Below, in pieces: positions 30,561-40,366 of a stretch of 64,000 nucleotides of DNA (its first letter is position 1; each line of letters begins with the position of its first letter). Both the position numbers and the translations under genes were made by a program. The DNA is taken from contig OY755171.1 in assembly GCA_963576735.1 (NCBI GenBank), positions 9,176,001-9,240,000 of the forward strand, read 5' to 3'. The notes beneath the pieces are model-generated. The model was given only the letters and a program-made list of their open reading frames with translations. It was not told the DNA's origin and searched no databases. The stretch is from Bedellia somnulentella (lineage: Eukaryota; Arthropoda; Insecta; Lepidoptera; Bedelliidae).

Positions 30561-31451
30561 TTACAATATTATATGTAAGTAAAAATAAGTTTATTCATTT
30601 ATTAACAATGTTAATCACACAATTTTTGTCAATTTAATAGTGAACAAAAGTCAGTATGATGAACACATGCTTTGTACAAATATACGCTAGAAGAAGCTAT
30701 AAGAATAAGTATTGCCGTACAAAGGGGCAATGCAGCCAGCCTTTTGGGAACCCTTCCCCCTAGCGGCAGTGATTTTGAAAATATTTTTTATATTGTTTAA
30801 TTATTATTTCTATCTTTTGTATATATATATTTAAAACTCATAGATTAAGGTTATTCTGTACAAATTTTAAACTTAGCATTATAATAAAATATAATAATAC
30901 ACATATTTACATAATTTGAAAAAAAAAACAGTTAACTATACTAATATATTTTTTAAAGTGGTCATCTCAACTGATTATTTAATGTCATGCTGTGTACACA
31001 GTTTTTTGGTGTTATGTCCGAATTAGTTTTTTTTTTGTATACTAATGCTATGTCATAATACTGTTTGTGTGCCAAATTAATAAATATACGCTTAAAATTA
31101 ATAAATACACGACTATCTTTACAAAGTAACCTTCTATATATTTAATCATTCAAAAACGTTTTAGAAAACATTTTGTGATGAACAAACTATGATAACTTAT
31201 AATTTCAGACCGTTGTTTAATCATTTATTAACAAACAGAAAATAAATGAAATATCGTTAATTTACAATGTCAATACTTTTAACTTCGACGACAAATGCCA
31301 TTTATTAACTACTCTAAGGCGGGGAAAGCTTCGAACAAACTTGGTTTAACTTTGTAAAAACTGTATTCTCTTGATAAATAATTCACATACTGAAAGATGA
31401 AACTTTTGTTTTCACCGACCACTTTTTTATTTATTAGAATTTTTTGAGCAT
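30561..31451. other. AT-rich, with a possible LINE C-terminal remnant at 30660-30790
   Basis: The remnant reads ISIAVQRGNAASLLGTLPPS in one plus frame, a motif I recall near the end of some insect LINE proteins (IQRGNAASVLGT). The rest has nothing recognisable. Confidence 0.4.
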
Positions 31452-31460
31452 TGTTATTTT

Positions 31461-31833
31461 TGTAGCGACATGATAGTCCAGTGGGTAAGAACACCCGCCC
31501 GAAAAACAGAAGGGCGTGAGTTCCAATCCTGGGACGGGCCTACACCAATTTGTCTTTTCTAAAGTCATATGTGTGGTTAATTTATCATGGTTGCTAACGG
31601 TGAGGGAAAACATCGTGAGGAAACCCACATGGCTGAGTTGTACTTAGTCATGTGACAGTGTATTCGTACAAAACGGCGATAGGCCTGCCCCCTATCACAT
31701 GAGTACACTGTCTAAGCAAAACGTGGGTACCTTCTCTGGAAACTAGATGGCGCTTGCCATGTGAGTTCAGGAGTATTGGTACCTCTGCCAACCCCTTCGG
31801 GGATAAAACGGCGTGAACGTTTATGTTATGTTA
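31461..31833 (+). repeat. SINE-A, full length, with 9-bp target duplication
   Basis: Flanked by TGTTATTTT at 31452-31460 and 31834-31842. Head subtype 1, like 5917-6290, from which it differs at only scattered bases. 3' hairpin CCCCTTCGGGG, then AACGGCGTGAACG and (TTATG)n. Confidence 0.93.
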
Positions 31834-32040
31834 TGTTATTTTACTTGTAAGAAATATGTATGAGGTTTGGTTTGAAATAGATAAAAGTACCTTTTTGGTA
31901 CTTTATGTCCTTTTTGAATTGTTTTTAAGTAATATATAAGTTTTTGAGAAAAGTGTTTGAACGAGATTAAGAATTGTTAAACGAAGTTAAACGTATCATT
32001 ATGATACTAAGTGATAAAATTAGGTATTATAATTAGGTAG

Positions 32041-32180
32041 ACATTAAGTATCGTTGGTGATCGATCTCCAACTGCATCGCCCAAAACCCACTTAAAAAGG
32101 CTCCATACCCTTAGTCGCTTTTTACGACACCCGTGGGTAGAAAAGGGTTATGACATTCTAAGCCGACACTACACGGCAAC
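32041..32180 (-). repeat. SINE-B head half
   Basis: ATCGTTGGTGATCGATCTCC, AACTGCATCGCCCAAAACCC, CCATACCCTTAGTCGC and CTAAGCCGACACTACACGGC. The 3' half is missing. Confidence 0.85.
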
Positions 32181-33050
32181 ATAAGTTTAAGACCATAAAA
32201 AACAATCATCTTACTTGCCCTTGTAATTTAGTTTTTAAATTCTATCACAACGTTATTATTTACTAGTAGTCTGAAATTTAACTATTTTTTCTTATGTATA
32301 AATTTTCAAGTATATATTCACTTAGGCATTACCCAAATACTCTAACAGAATTCTTGGAAAGGCAAATATTTGAGTATTGCGTAGTCATTGTGTTCCCAAA
32401 TTCCTGTGAGACTGAGGTGTCACATTTATTGGACACCTTGAGTTTCAATTTGCGTTTTGAAAAAATAAAGGCCTGTTACGTAGGGAACCCTTTGTTGGGT
32501 CGGATGTGTGAAATTGCAAGCTGTATTCTTTGGTAAATAATTCAGGATTTGATGTAAAATTGTGTATTCTTGTAAAGTTTTCCTTATTATAAAAAAATAT
32601 TCAGTTTAATTGAAATTTTGGAGTTCAATAAAATTGGTTAAGAATAACATTTACCCATTTTTTCCGTAGTTCAACGAGTGAACTATAGCATCTGGGATAT
32701 TTTACGGACATGTTATGTTGTCGAGCTATACATGTGCAAATAAATAGAAAAAGGTTATAATTTGACGAGAAGATCACGGTAGTATCGCAGTAAAGATGAT
32801 CAAAAAACGGCACGGTGGCCGTACTATCACTTGCTAAATGACTTAAACACATCCGTTTAATTAACGCAGTAGGATGGATTTGTCATTTCATAGCAAACAC
32901 AATACGTGAAATGTATTACACAACACAACACTATGTAAATTAACCCAAATTTGATATATCGCGTCTGCCTAATGAAGCAGAGTAGAGTTTGATTCGGGAA
33001 GCTGCGCCATATCTTCTCGTCGTCACTGACATAGCCCGAAGAGTTGCTTA
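32181..33050. other. AT-rich, nothing recognised
   Basis: The 80-codon frame at 32294-32536 has no recognisable domain and no supporting context. Confidence 0.4.
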
Positions 33051-33056
33051 ACCTAA

Positions 33057-33300
33057 GTGGCAATGGGCAGGGACATTGCACGCAGAGCTAACGGCCGTTG
33101 GGTTTCGAAGGTTCTGGAGTGGCGGCCACGTACCGGACGACGCAGTGTGGGTAGGCCTGCCACAAGGTGGACCGACGACTTGGTCAAGGTCGCAGGAAGC
33201 CGATGGATGAGAGCAGCACAAGACCGGCCGTTGTGGAGATCTTTGGGGGAGGCCTATGTCCAGCAGTGGACGTCTGTTAGCTGATGATGATGATGAGTCT
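33057..33300 (+). pseudogene. RTE-C LINE C-terminal fragment
   Basis: A 75-codon frame with GRWVSKVLEWRPRTGRRSVG, RPATRWTDDLVKVAGSRWM and WRSLGEAYVQQWTS, the end of an RTE-type reverse transcriptase, then a GATGATGATGA tail. The 3' end GGCCTATGTCCAGCAGTGGA, CGTCTGTTAGC has an inner GTCC/GGAC stem. Only the extreme 3' end survives. Confidence 0.8.
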
Positions 33301-34332
33301 GATTAACTATTGACTACTGGCCTTGATTTAGGCGTTGGCGACCCCCGGGTCAAGGCGGGAGGGGGCGTCATGTCGTGGCGCTCACCTGAGCTGCGTCTAC
33401 GCATCACCCACACTCTCCCGCTTTGCCATCGCATTTTACTCACACATATAATTCCTTTTGGTTTCAGTAGTAATATTTTCCCAGTGCCAAATTTAATAAA
33501 ATTTGAAAAAAGATGAGGGTTTTTTTGTCAACGAATCCCGACTCTATACGTGATATTTAATCATATTATTCAGGGCTGTATCAGCTGTATGCTGTCACCC
33601 TGTATATCCACCTAAATAAAATACATGCGTAACAATTTAAAATTTCACACATAATGCATTTAAAGTCCATCCGTATTTTATTTTTCTCATTTCAAACGTA
33701 GTAAAGACAAGCCAGTGTTTCATAATACGAGATAACAAATGCTACACATTTCGAAGCCAGAAAATCTCATTCTGAGGGGTGTCGCTAGCAGCCCAGTAAC
33801 AGTTTGGGGTCGCCAGGAAATGAGAATTGGTGTCCTGATGCCAAATAGTCTGAGTACGCTTGGAATGGTTTCAAGTGTTGACACTAGCTTACGATGTGTG
33901 TTGAGATTGGGCATTTTGAATTTGATAGTTTGTCTTTATGTCGTTTTAAAATGGTTGAATAAAGATATTTTTGTTTTGTGTTTTTGGAGGAATTTTATCT
34001 GAGATCTATGAGAGATATGAGGATTGTACTTTTTAAATTTATTAAGTCACGTGGTAAGTCTATTTATTAAATATGTCAGATAGAAATATATTTCAGATAC
34101 ATAAATCTTCAAAAAGTTGTTTGCATTTTTGTTCTAAAAAAAACAAAATGTCTGTTTATTATTAAAGGTCCAGTACTCCTGCCGCCGCTGAGTTATGTGT
34201 TAACAAACTTTTCTGTGTTTTTAATATTAAAAAGTAAAAGAATAAAAGGTGAAAGATATATAATGGAACCTCAAAAAATAACTGTGAAACATGCTTAAAA
34301 TCGTAAGAATATAGTGTTATTTTTGTAATTTG
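33301..34332. other. Unassigned, with a GC-rich start
   Basis: 33320-33425 is GC-rich (CGACCCCCGGGTCAAGGCGG) without an assignable frame. The 87-codon frame at 33739-34002 shows no known domain. Remainder AT-rich. Confidence 0.35.
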
Positions 34333-34437
34333 GTGCCCACGTTTTGCATGAAAATGAATACACGAGATTCTCTATCAGCATCTTGTACGAATATTCTGTC
34401 ACATAACAAAGTACAACTGATCCATATTTTCTCTTAG
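34333..34437 (-). repeat. SINE-A body fragment, diverged
   Basis: GCCCACGTTTTGCATGAAAA, then TTGTACGAATATTCTGTCAC and ATAACAAAGTACAACTGATC follow the order of inverted SINE-A. Confidence 0.65.
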
Positions 34438-34581
34438 CTTACCACCCTTGCTCAAATAACTGCACAAGAAAATACTAAACTATGATTGCCTGATTTCAAG
34501 TTTGAGCTTATGCCTTCTGCCTCAGTAGCGGTGACATTGCCACTGCCATCAAGGTAAATTAAGGTGAAGGTAATAAAGATA

Positions 34582-34795
34582 TCTAATATATAAAATTCAC
34601 GTGTCACAGTGTTTGCTACCAAACTCCTCCGAAATTTGGCATACTCATTTGGTAAGTCTGAGAATAGGTTTATAACTATTTTTACACTCCTAAGTAATTA
34701 GGGTTGGACAACCTTAACATTTTTTTTTTATTTTATCGACTAGAAATTCCCTAGAAATAATTTATATGGCAAAATACGTGTGCCGGTTCAGCTAG
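34582..34795 (+). mobile_element. Short Helitron-like element, 214 bp
   Basis: Starts TCTAATATATAAAATTCACG after an A and ends GTGCCGGTTCAGCTAG followed by T, as expected for Helitron insertion between A and T. Internal CTCCGAAATTTGGCATACTC and GGTAAGTCTGAGAATAGG resemble the common lepidopteran Helitron interior as I remember it. No coding capacity; non-autonomous. Confidence 0.65.
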
Positions 34796-34796
34796 T

Positions 34797-35562
34797 AATC
34801 TAATTAAAGGCGGTTTATTATCAAATAGTGGCATACATCACGGAAATAGAGCAATGTGACAACCGTTTATTAATACTCAACTCTTTATCCCTCATTTCGC
34901 TGCAGGCGGAGGTTAAGTCCTGATTGATGTGGGGTATGAATCGAAGGCAACGGTCGGTGATGACGTCATTTATCACGCAACCTATCTGCGTTGCCCACTC
35001 TTGATCTGAACTGTGTTGATGTTGTAATGAATAATAACTGAAGTGTATTAGAGATTTTATCAGGGCTTATATAAAGGAATTTGTAATAAAATGTCTTATT
35101 CCAATAGAAACTGATAACCTTCAAAACAAAAGAAAAAACTTTATACAATCCAGCTATGTGGTAAAAGGGAGGAGTAGTGATCGCATGTATGAGTGCAGTT
35201 AGCAAAAAGTAAAACATATTTTGCATATTTATAATTACATAGGTATTGCGTGGAACATGATGCGTTTAATATTTGGAAATAACACTTCCTGTGCGGAGGC
35301 GAGATAAAAAACTGAATAGAATAGGAAATAAGTACAGGTACACATCAATATCAAAGACAGTACGATGTAAGCATTTTGATTTCAATACTTACTTCATAAT
35401 TACATGGTTTGATTCGATTCAAAAGTTTATTTAAAACTATTATAAAAACGAGTGAAATAACAATATATTTGTATAACTAAAAAAGAAACACTGGTCTCAA
35501 AAATAATTCTCTGAGAGGTATTTAAGATGTTTTAGATTATATGATTTCAACCAAGGGAATAG
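34797..35562. other. AT-rich sequence, nothing recognised
   Basis: No supported feature. Confidence 0.4.
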
Positions 35563-35800
35563 CGTATATCGGGCCTATACCAATTTATCTTTTCTAGAGT
35601 TTTAATATGTGTGGATAATTAATCATGGTGAGGAAAATAATCGTGAGGAAACCCACATGTCTAAAGTGTACGTTGTCATATAGATAGGCCTACTATCACG
35701 GGAGTACACTGTACAAGCAAAACATCACGTGATGTTCAGAATTATTAGTACCTCTGCCAACCCCTTCGGTAATATACGACGTGAACGTTTGAGTTTCAGG
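35563..35800 (+). repeat. SINE-A body, internally deleted
   Basis: ATCGGGCCTATACCAATTTA, GTGAGGAAACCCACATGTCT, CACGGGAGTACACTGTACAA, CACGTGATGTTCAGAATTAT and CCAACCCCTTCGGTAATATA then CGACGTGAACGTTTGAG. Confidence 0.8.
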
Positions 35801-36141
35801 AATAGTGTAATCCAATTTAATGAAAAACATAAATCAATCATACGTCTTCTAACCTTGAAATAGATCAATCAATTCAAAAATTTTTTTTTATCCAATGTCT
35901 TATAGTCTAATATTTGTATGGAATGTTAATCTAGGTTGTTAAAGATACGAAAAAACATTGCTACTAAACCCAAATGTTTAAGTTATACTTAGTTATGTAA
36001 CAGAGTTCCTGGAAAGCACTTAAATGTGATAAGTACCATACGGCTACACTGCATATGCAAAAGAAGGATCCTTGAGAATTAAAACTGTGATTGGAGTGTT
36101 ATTTAAATATTTTTTTACCACAGGATGGAAAAAAAACGTAC
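35801..36141. other. Unassigned, possible very old SINE-A at 35970-36100
   Basis: AAATGTTTAAGTTATACTTA, GTTATGTAACAG and CACTGCATATGCAAAAGAAG follow the SINE-A order loosely. Confidence 0.35.
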
Positions 36142-36225
36142 ATACTCACGGCGTTAGTTCCCATTGGGGTCGGCAGAAACTATCGATCGCCACTTTGTAC
36201 GATCCTGGCAAACCTCTCTAGCATC
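36142..36225 (-). repeat. RTE-A 3' terminus
   Basis: CATACTCACGGCGTTAGTTC, CCATTGGGGTCGGCAGAAAC, TATCGATCGCCACTTTGTAC, then CTGGCAAACCTCTCTAGC. About 80 bp. Confidence 0.88.
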
Positions 36226-36295
36226 TAGGTGGCAAAATGAAGTTTTTGGTATTCAATCGTATCTATATGAATTTTTTCACATGAACGTTTGTAAA

Positions 36296-36385
36296 GTTGA
36301 TTGACAGGAATGGGAAGTGTGAAGATGACGTCAAAAGAAAAAAAGGAGTTAAACTGTAAATAAGAGCTGTGAATAATTTAGCGTC
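36296..36385 (+). repeat. RTE-A internal fragment, decayed
   Basis: AATGGGAAGTGTGAAGATGA, CGTC, then AAAAAAAGGAGTTAAACTG parallels the RTE-A region coding DGKCDEDIERRVKKG with small deletions. Confidence 0.5.
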
Positions 36386-36553
36386 GTTTAAATTCATATA
36401 TTATATAGAATAACATGCTACGATCTTCTGAACATTACATGTAAAAAGACATACAAGTATTGTTTGTGCGCTTTGGGTCCTTTTTTTACAATTATTGAAC
36501 GCTTTGGTTATATGTACATATTTTTTACCCTAGGTAATATATCAACTGGCCGT

Positions 36554-36700
36554 GTAGCACCGGCTTAGAATAGCATTACCCCATTTCTTCCGATGCGTGT
36601 TCGTAAGAGGCGACTAACGGTATTGGGGCTTTTAAGGGATTTTTGGGCGATGCGGTTGGAGACCCATCACCAACAACCTTTATTTTGCCTTCCATTCCAT
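36554..36700 (+). repeat. SINE-B head half
   Basis: CCGTGTAGCACCGGCTTAGA, ATAGCATTACCCCATTTCTT, CGTAAGAGGCGACTAACGGT, GGGCGATGCGGTTGGAGACC and ATCACCAACAACCTTTATTT. Ends before the 3' hairpin. Confidence 0.85.
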
Positions 36701-37142
36701 TAATTTCTTAAGAAATCATCAAAATTATCAAGGATTAGAGAATTCTCCGTTTCAATTATAAAGACTACTAATAGACTGGTAGATTGCGATCCATTAATTT
36801 CAAATAATTGGGGCGAGCAACCCTTTTGAGCGGCCGCTTTTATTCTTAGTCATCGAGTGAATTTTCACTTAATGACTTTTTGTTAACAGTTTCTAGTGAT
36901 ATTACAAACAAGAAAGAGTTATAGGTTTAATCCGATTGAATTCAAGTGGGAAAAGATTTTATTGGTTAAAATAGAAAGAATAAAAGAAAACACCTATTAA
37001 TTCGTTGGTTTACACATATGCGCAAAAGACACAAGTTAGTACCTCACAACACTGATTTTAAGACAGCACCAAAATAGAAAACCATATAATGAAGACATTA
37101 TTTTTTGGTTCAAAATATCAGTGACTATTTTTTTCTGATTCC
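36701..37142. other. AT-rich sequence, nothing recognised
   Basis: No supported feature. Confidence 0.4.
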
Positions 37143-37275
37143 AAGATGGTGAATCGGCGACTTGGTCAAGGTCGCGGGATGCCGATGGATGAGAGCAGCA
37201 CAGGACCAGCTGTAGAAAAGATCATTGTGGAAGCCTACGCCCAGCAGTCAACGTCTGTTGGCTGATTGAAGATTC
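37143..37275 (+). repeat. RTE-C 3' fragment
   Basis: GACTTGGTCAAGGTCGCGGG, ATGCCGATGGATGAGAGCAG, CACAGGACCAGC, then GCCTACGCCCAGCAGTCAAC, GTCTGTTGGCTGATTG. Same family as 33057-33300, with the outer GCC/GGC stem kept. Confidence 0.8.
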
Positions 37276-37294
37276 TCTTTCATACAAATTTAAC

Positions 37295-38369
37295 AGTGTG
37301 AGTAGTGTTGCCCAAACGCAAGAACAAGACGAGACTTAGCCAGTCTTGGTCTTGGTCTTGCGCCAATACACCTGGTCTTGGTCTTGGTCTTGGTCTTGCG
37401 CTCCCAGTCTTGGTCTTGGTCTTTGTCTTGCAGCAAGAGTCTTGCAAGTCTTGCAATTACCTATTAGTCTATAACTATTTATTAAAGTTTACTTTAAATC
37501 CTAGAAAAACGTATTAGAATTGGAACATTGTGAGCTTGAATGAATATATCCATAGTAAAGATCAAGCAGATTAATAAATAACTGAAGATTTGATAAGAAA
37601 TTCAAAAAATCAGCTGACCTATATGTCGTTTTCCATGAAAGTAACTGGAATTAAAATAATTCCTTTATTTATAGTACGTTTCCTTGCTTTCTACCGCACC
37701 GCCTCGCCAAGTGCCGGCTCTATGATAAGGATGCCGCCGCAAATCAAACAATAATATAAAGCGTGTAAAAAAATTCGAAATTATTTTGCATGAGTATACC
37801 TACGCTACGCCCTATGGCGGCAATCAAATAGCGTCAAATGTTATAATTTCGGCGTGGCGGCAACGATTGTTTTAGATTTCAAAAGAAGCCGCCGGCGCGT
37901 GTATCATAACCATGTACTTCCGAAAAGCGGCAAGTTTCTTTGAGAAGTAAGTACAAAACCTTTGATGCCGCATTATCAAAGTGCCGATGGTTAAAACATA
38001 ACTGTGCATGCACTCAGTTTGATTTTAATAATATTTTTATTCGCTACGTTTATGGTATTAGTCGTAATGCGCATAGGTCCAGTTTTTCATATTCTTTGAT
38101 ACAGTTTTTTGCGTCTCATAGAATTCCTAAGCGTACCTACCTATCCACCGAACTGTTACACCTAACTACTCAGTGAAATAGCGCTAAGTCCTAGCTGCAA
38201 GACGCAAGAGTCTTGCAGGCTATGTCTTGTTCTTGCTCAAGTCTTGCACGGTCAGTCTTGGTCTTGCTAAAAATACGCGGTCTTGTTCTTGGTCTTGGTC
38301 TTGCAAAAACGCAAGAACAAGACCAAGACTGCAAGACCAAGACTGAATTTGGGCAACACTAAGTGTGAG
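37295..38369. mobile_element. hAT-like non-autonomous transposon with 8-bp target duplication
   Basis: Element 37303-38361 (1059 bp) flanked by exact AGTGTGAG (37295-37302 and 38362-38369). Inverted ends TAGTGTTGCCCAAA. Both sub-terminal regions carry arrays of the TCTTGG/GTCTTG motif (37340-37460 and 38180-38345), and the right array also folds on itself. The 8-bp duplication and TAGTGTTGCC-type ends fit hAT. No transposase: the 78-codon frame at 37940-38176 has no recognisable domain. Confidence 0.9.
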
Positions 38370-38526
38370 ACACGTATGGTTTCGCGTAACGTTAGGAGTA
38401 GTTGTTTGTTTTTAAATCAAACTAAAATCTTATCTTTAGACACCACAACAAAAAATATATATCAGTAATAGTCCCATCACACTCAGGAACATTGATATCT
38501 AAAGAACAATAACAAACAAATAGAGC
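38370..38526. other. Short spacer
   Basis: No supported feature between the hAT-like element and the next transposon. Confidence 0.4.
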
Positions 38527-38946
38527 AAGAGCCCGCGACGGCCAGACCTTAGTTATAGTATAAAGTCTAAAAGTTTCTCTGTGTATGTCCACTATACAGG
38601 TAAGAACGATCCCAGGCTATGAAACTTGGGTCGCCCCCGGCTTTGGCAGGTAACAGGTAGTAAAGGTGTGTAAAAATGTATCTCAAATTAGGTATAGCAT
38701 AAAGCTTAGTTTTCAGTTATTTTATTAGTGGTGATCTTAGAAACCGCCTCGTCCACAGCCAGACACTTAGTACAGTTGCAACCCCCTGCCAGACACCCTT
38801 AAAGTAGGGTTAATTTTAATGATACTTTAGTTAAAGTATAAAATCGGAATTTTATATATGTTATTTGGAGAACCATAAAATGATGTTTCCTTAGTAGCCA
38901 GACAATTTTTATGGTTCCCCTATATTGCCAGACACGTTAAAGGTCT
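38527..38946 (+). repeat. Left terminal inverted repeat with five GCCAGAC sites
   Basis: GCCAGAC at 38541, 38758, 38788, 38897 and 38927, all in one orientation, mirrored in the right arm. Repeated sites inside long terminal repeats are typical of transposase binding; here that is inference. Confidence 0.85.
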
Positions 38947-39105
38947 ATTGTAGGTGCGCTCGGTCCACGGCGATCTTTAACTGCGCATCAGCTGTCTTTA
39001 TTCTATTGTGTAGTGAACTGTTATACGTACAGCAAACGTTTTATTATTTATTTGTGCAGTTTTTATAAAATAAATGTGATCCAGTTCCAATAATATAGTG
39101 TTATC

Positions 39106-39849
39106 ATGGAAGAGGAAAGCAATAAGTTAATTTGTAAAAAAAGTGATGGCAAAATAATATTATTTTCTGTAGAGACATTAAAAAAATACCACACTATTTT
39201 GGAAGTGAGGAAAAAACACAACCTCAAATACAAAAACGTTATTTTGCCTGACGAATATACTGATGGAGGTTATCACCGGGAGTGTCATAAAGCGTTCACA
39301 GGGCTTATGAAAAAATATTACACTGCTGAACCTGCTGTACGTTCTAAAACAAAAAATGCCAATAAACAATTAACCAGTGTAGTTGCAGACAACTTATCTG
39401 CAGTCACCCCGTTGACACCTGAGTTGACTACAGACTCATCATCAGAATCTCCACCAGCATCAGAGCAAAATTTAATTTCTGAATCAATAGAACCGCAACC
39501 TTCAACTTCTCAAGAACAATCTCAATTACCACCTGTACTTACAGAACCTTTAACAACATTACAAGCTACTTTAATTTCTGAATCAGAAGCATCTCAGTCT
39601 ATAACTAATCAAGAAAATCCTGACGTTAGTAATCCAGATAATAGTGAACATAACAATGCACCTAAGGACGCAAATATTCCAACCGAAAGTGATACTAGTA
39701 TCAATAACTCTGAAACCGTTTGTATATTTTGTCATAAAAAAAAACAGTGCGATCTAAAATGCTTCCACTTCATGCAGCTGATACAAATCAATTCAAATCT
39801 AGTATTTTACCCAGAATTGAAGGTTTGGAAGAGTATCATTAACTATTAA
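39106..39849 (+). CDS. Truncated transposon-borne protein with zinc-binding-like motifs
   Basis: 247 codons between the inverted repeats, in a position suggesting the element's own gene. Residues 1-75 contain LICKKSDGKIILFS and GGYHRECHKAFTGL, a Cys..His-Cys arrangement I have seen in uncharacterised insect proteins. Residues 85-200 are a low-complexity Ser/Pro/Gln/Glu linker. A second Cys motif VCIFCHKKKQ begins near residue 207 but the frame ends soon after, so the rest of a larger protein seems lost in an internal deletion at the junction with the right arm. No catalytic domain is visible. I do not assign a function. Confidence 0.6.
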   Translation: MEEESNKLICKKSDGKIILFSVETLKKYHTILEVRKKHNLKYKNVILPDEYTDGGYHRECHKAFTGLMKKYYTAEPAVRSKTKNANKQLTSVVADNLSAVTPLTPELTTDSSSESPPASEQNLISESIEPQPSTSQEQSQLPPVLTEPLTTLQATLISESEASQSITNQENPDVSNPDNSEHNNAPKDANIPTESDTSINNSETVCIFCHKKKQCDLKCFHFMQLIQINSNLVFYPELKVWKSIINY

Positions 39850-39904
39850 TTACATTGAGTAAGTTTTCTGCTCCAAAAATACACTAACGTTCCCCTATAT
39901 TGCC

Positions 39905-40014
39905 AGACCTTTAACGTGTCTGGCAATATAGGGGAACCATAAAAATTGTCTGGCTACTGAGGAAACATCATTTTATAGTTCTCCAAATAACATATATAAA
40001 ATTCCGATTTTATA
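39905..40014 (-). repeat. Right terminal inverted repeat, inner segment
   Basis: Reverse complement of 38841-38946, ending at the LINE insertion in ATTCCGATTTTATA. Just before it (39890-39904) an extra TTCCCCTATATTGCC makes a short palindrome with the arm, probably marking the internal deletion join. Confidence 0.88.
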
Positions 40015-40366
40015 ATAATAATAATAATAATAATAAACACTTTATTGCATACAAAAACACAACACACAAACAGTATTTAAAAAATTACAGAACAGTAAAT
40101 GTACACAAAGGCGGACTTATCGCCTTAACGCGATTTCTTCCAGTCAACCTTTATGGTGAGGAACAAATGAACAACTCTTTAATTTAAATTACAGTCAAAT
40201 ATAAATGCAATTTAAACGGAACTTAATTAAACACAACTTATTTACAACCTTTATATTAATTTATATACCTAATAATAATTATATCAAATATAACATACAA
40301 TATCTTAATACATACTTATATAATAAAATAAATACAAATATATACATATACCTAACTTTATAAAAT

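Noticed and set aside
32294..32536. Small protein gene (80 codons)
   Set aside because: No recognisable motif; length is expected by chance in this sequence.
33739..34002. Host gene exon (87-codon frame)
   Set aside because: No known domain, no splice context that can be trusted and a competing frame on the other strand.
38521..38527. Clear target duplication of the long-TIR element (TAGAGCA / TAGACTA)
   Set aside because: Only five of seven bases agree and the exact terminus is ambiguous; left unassigned.
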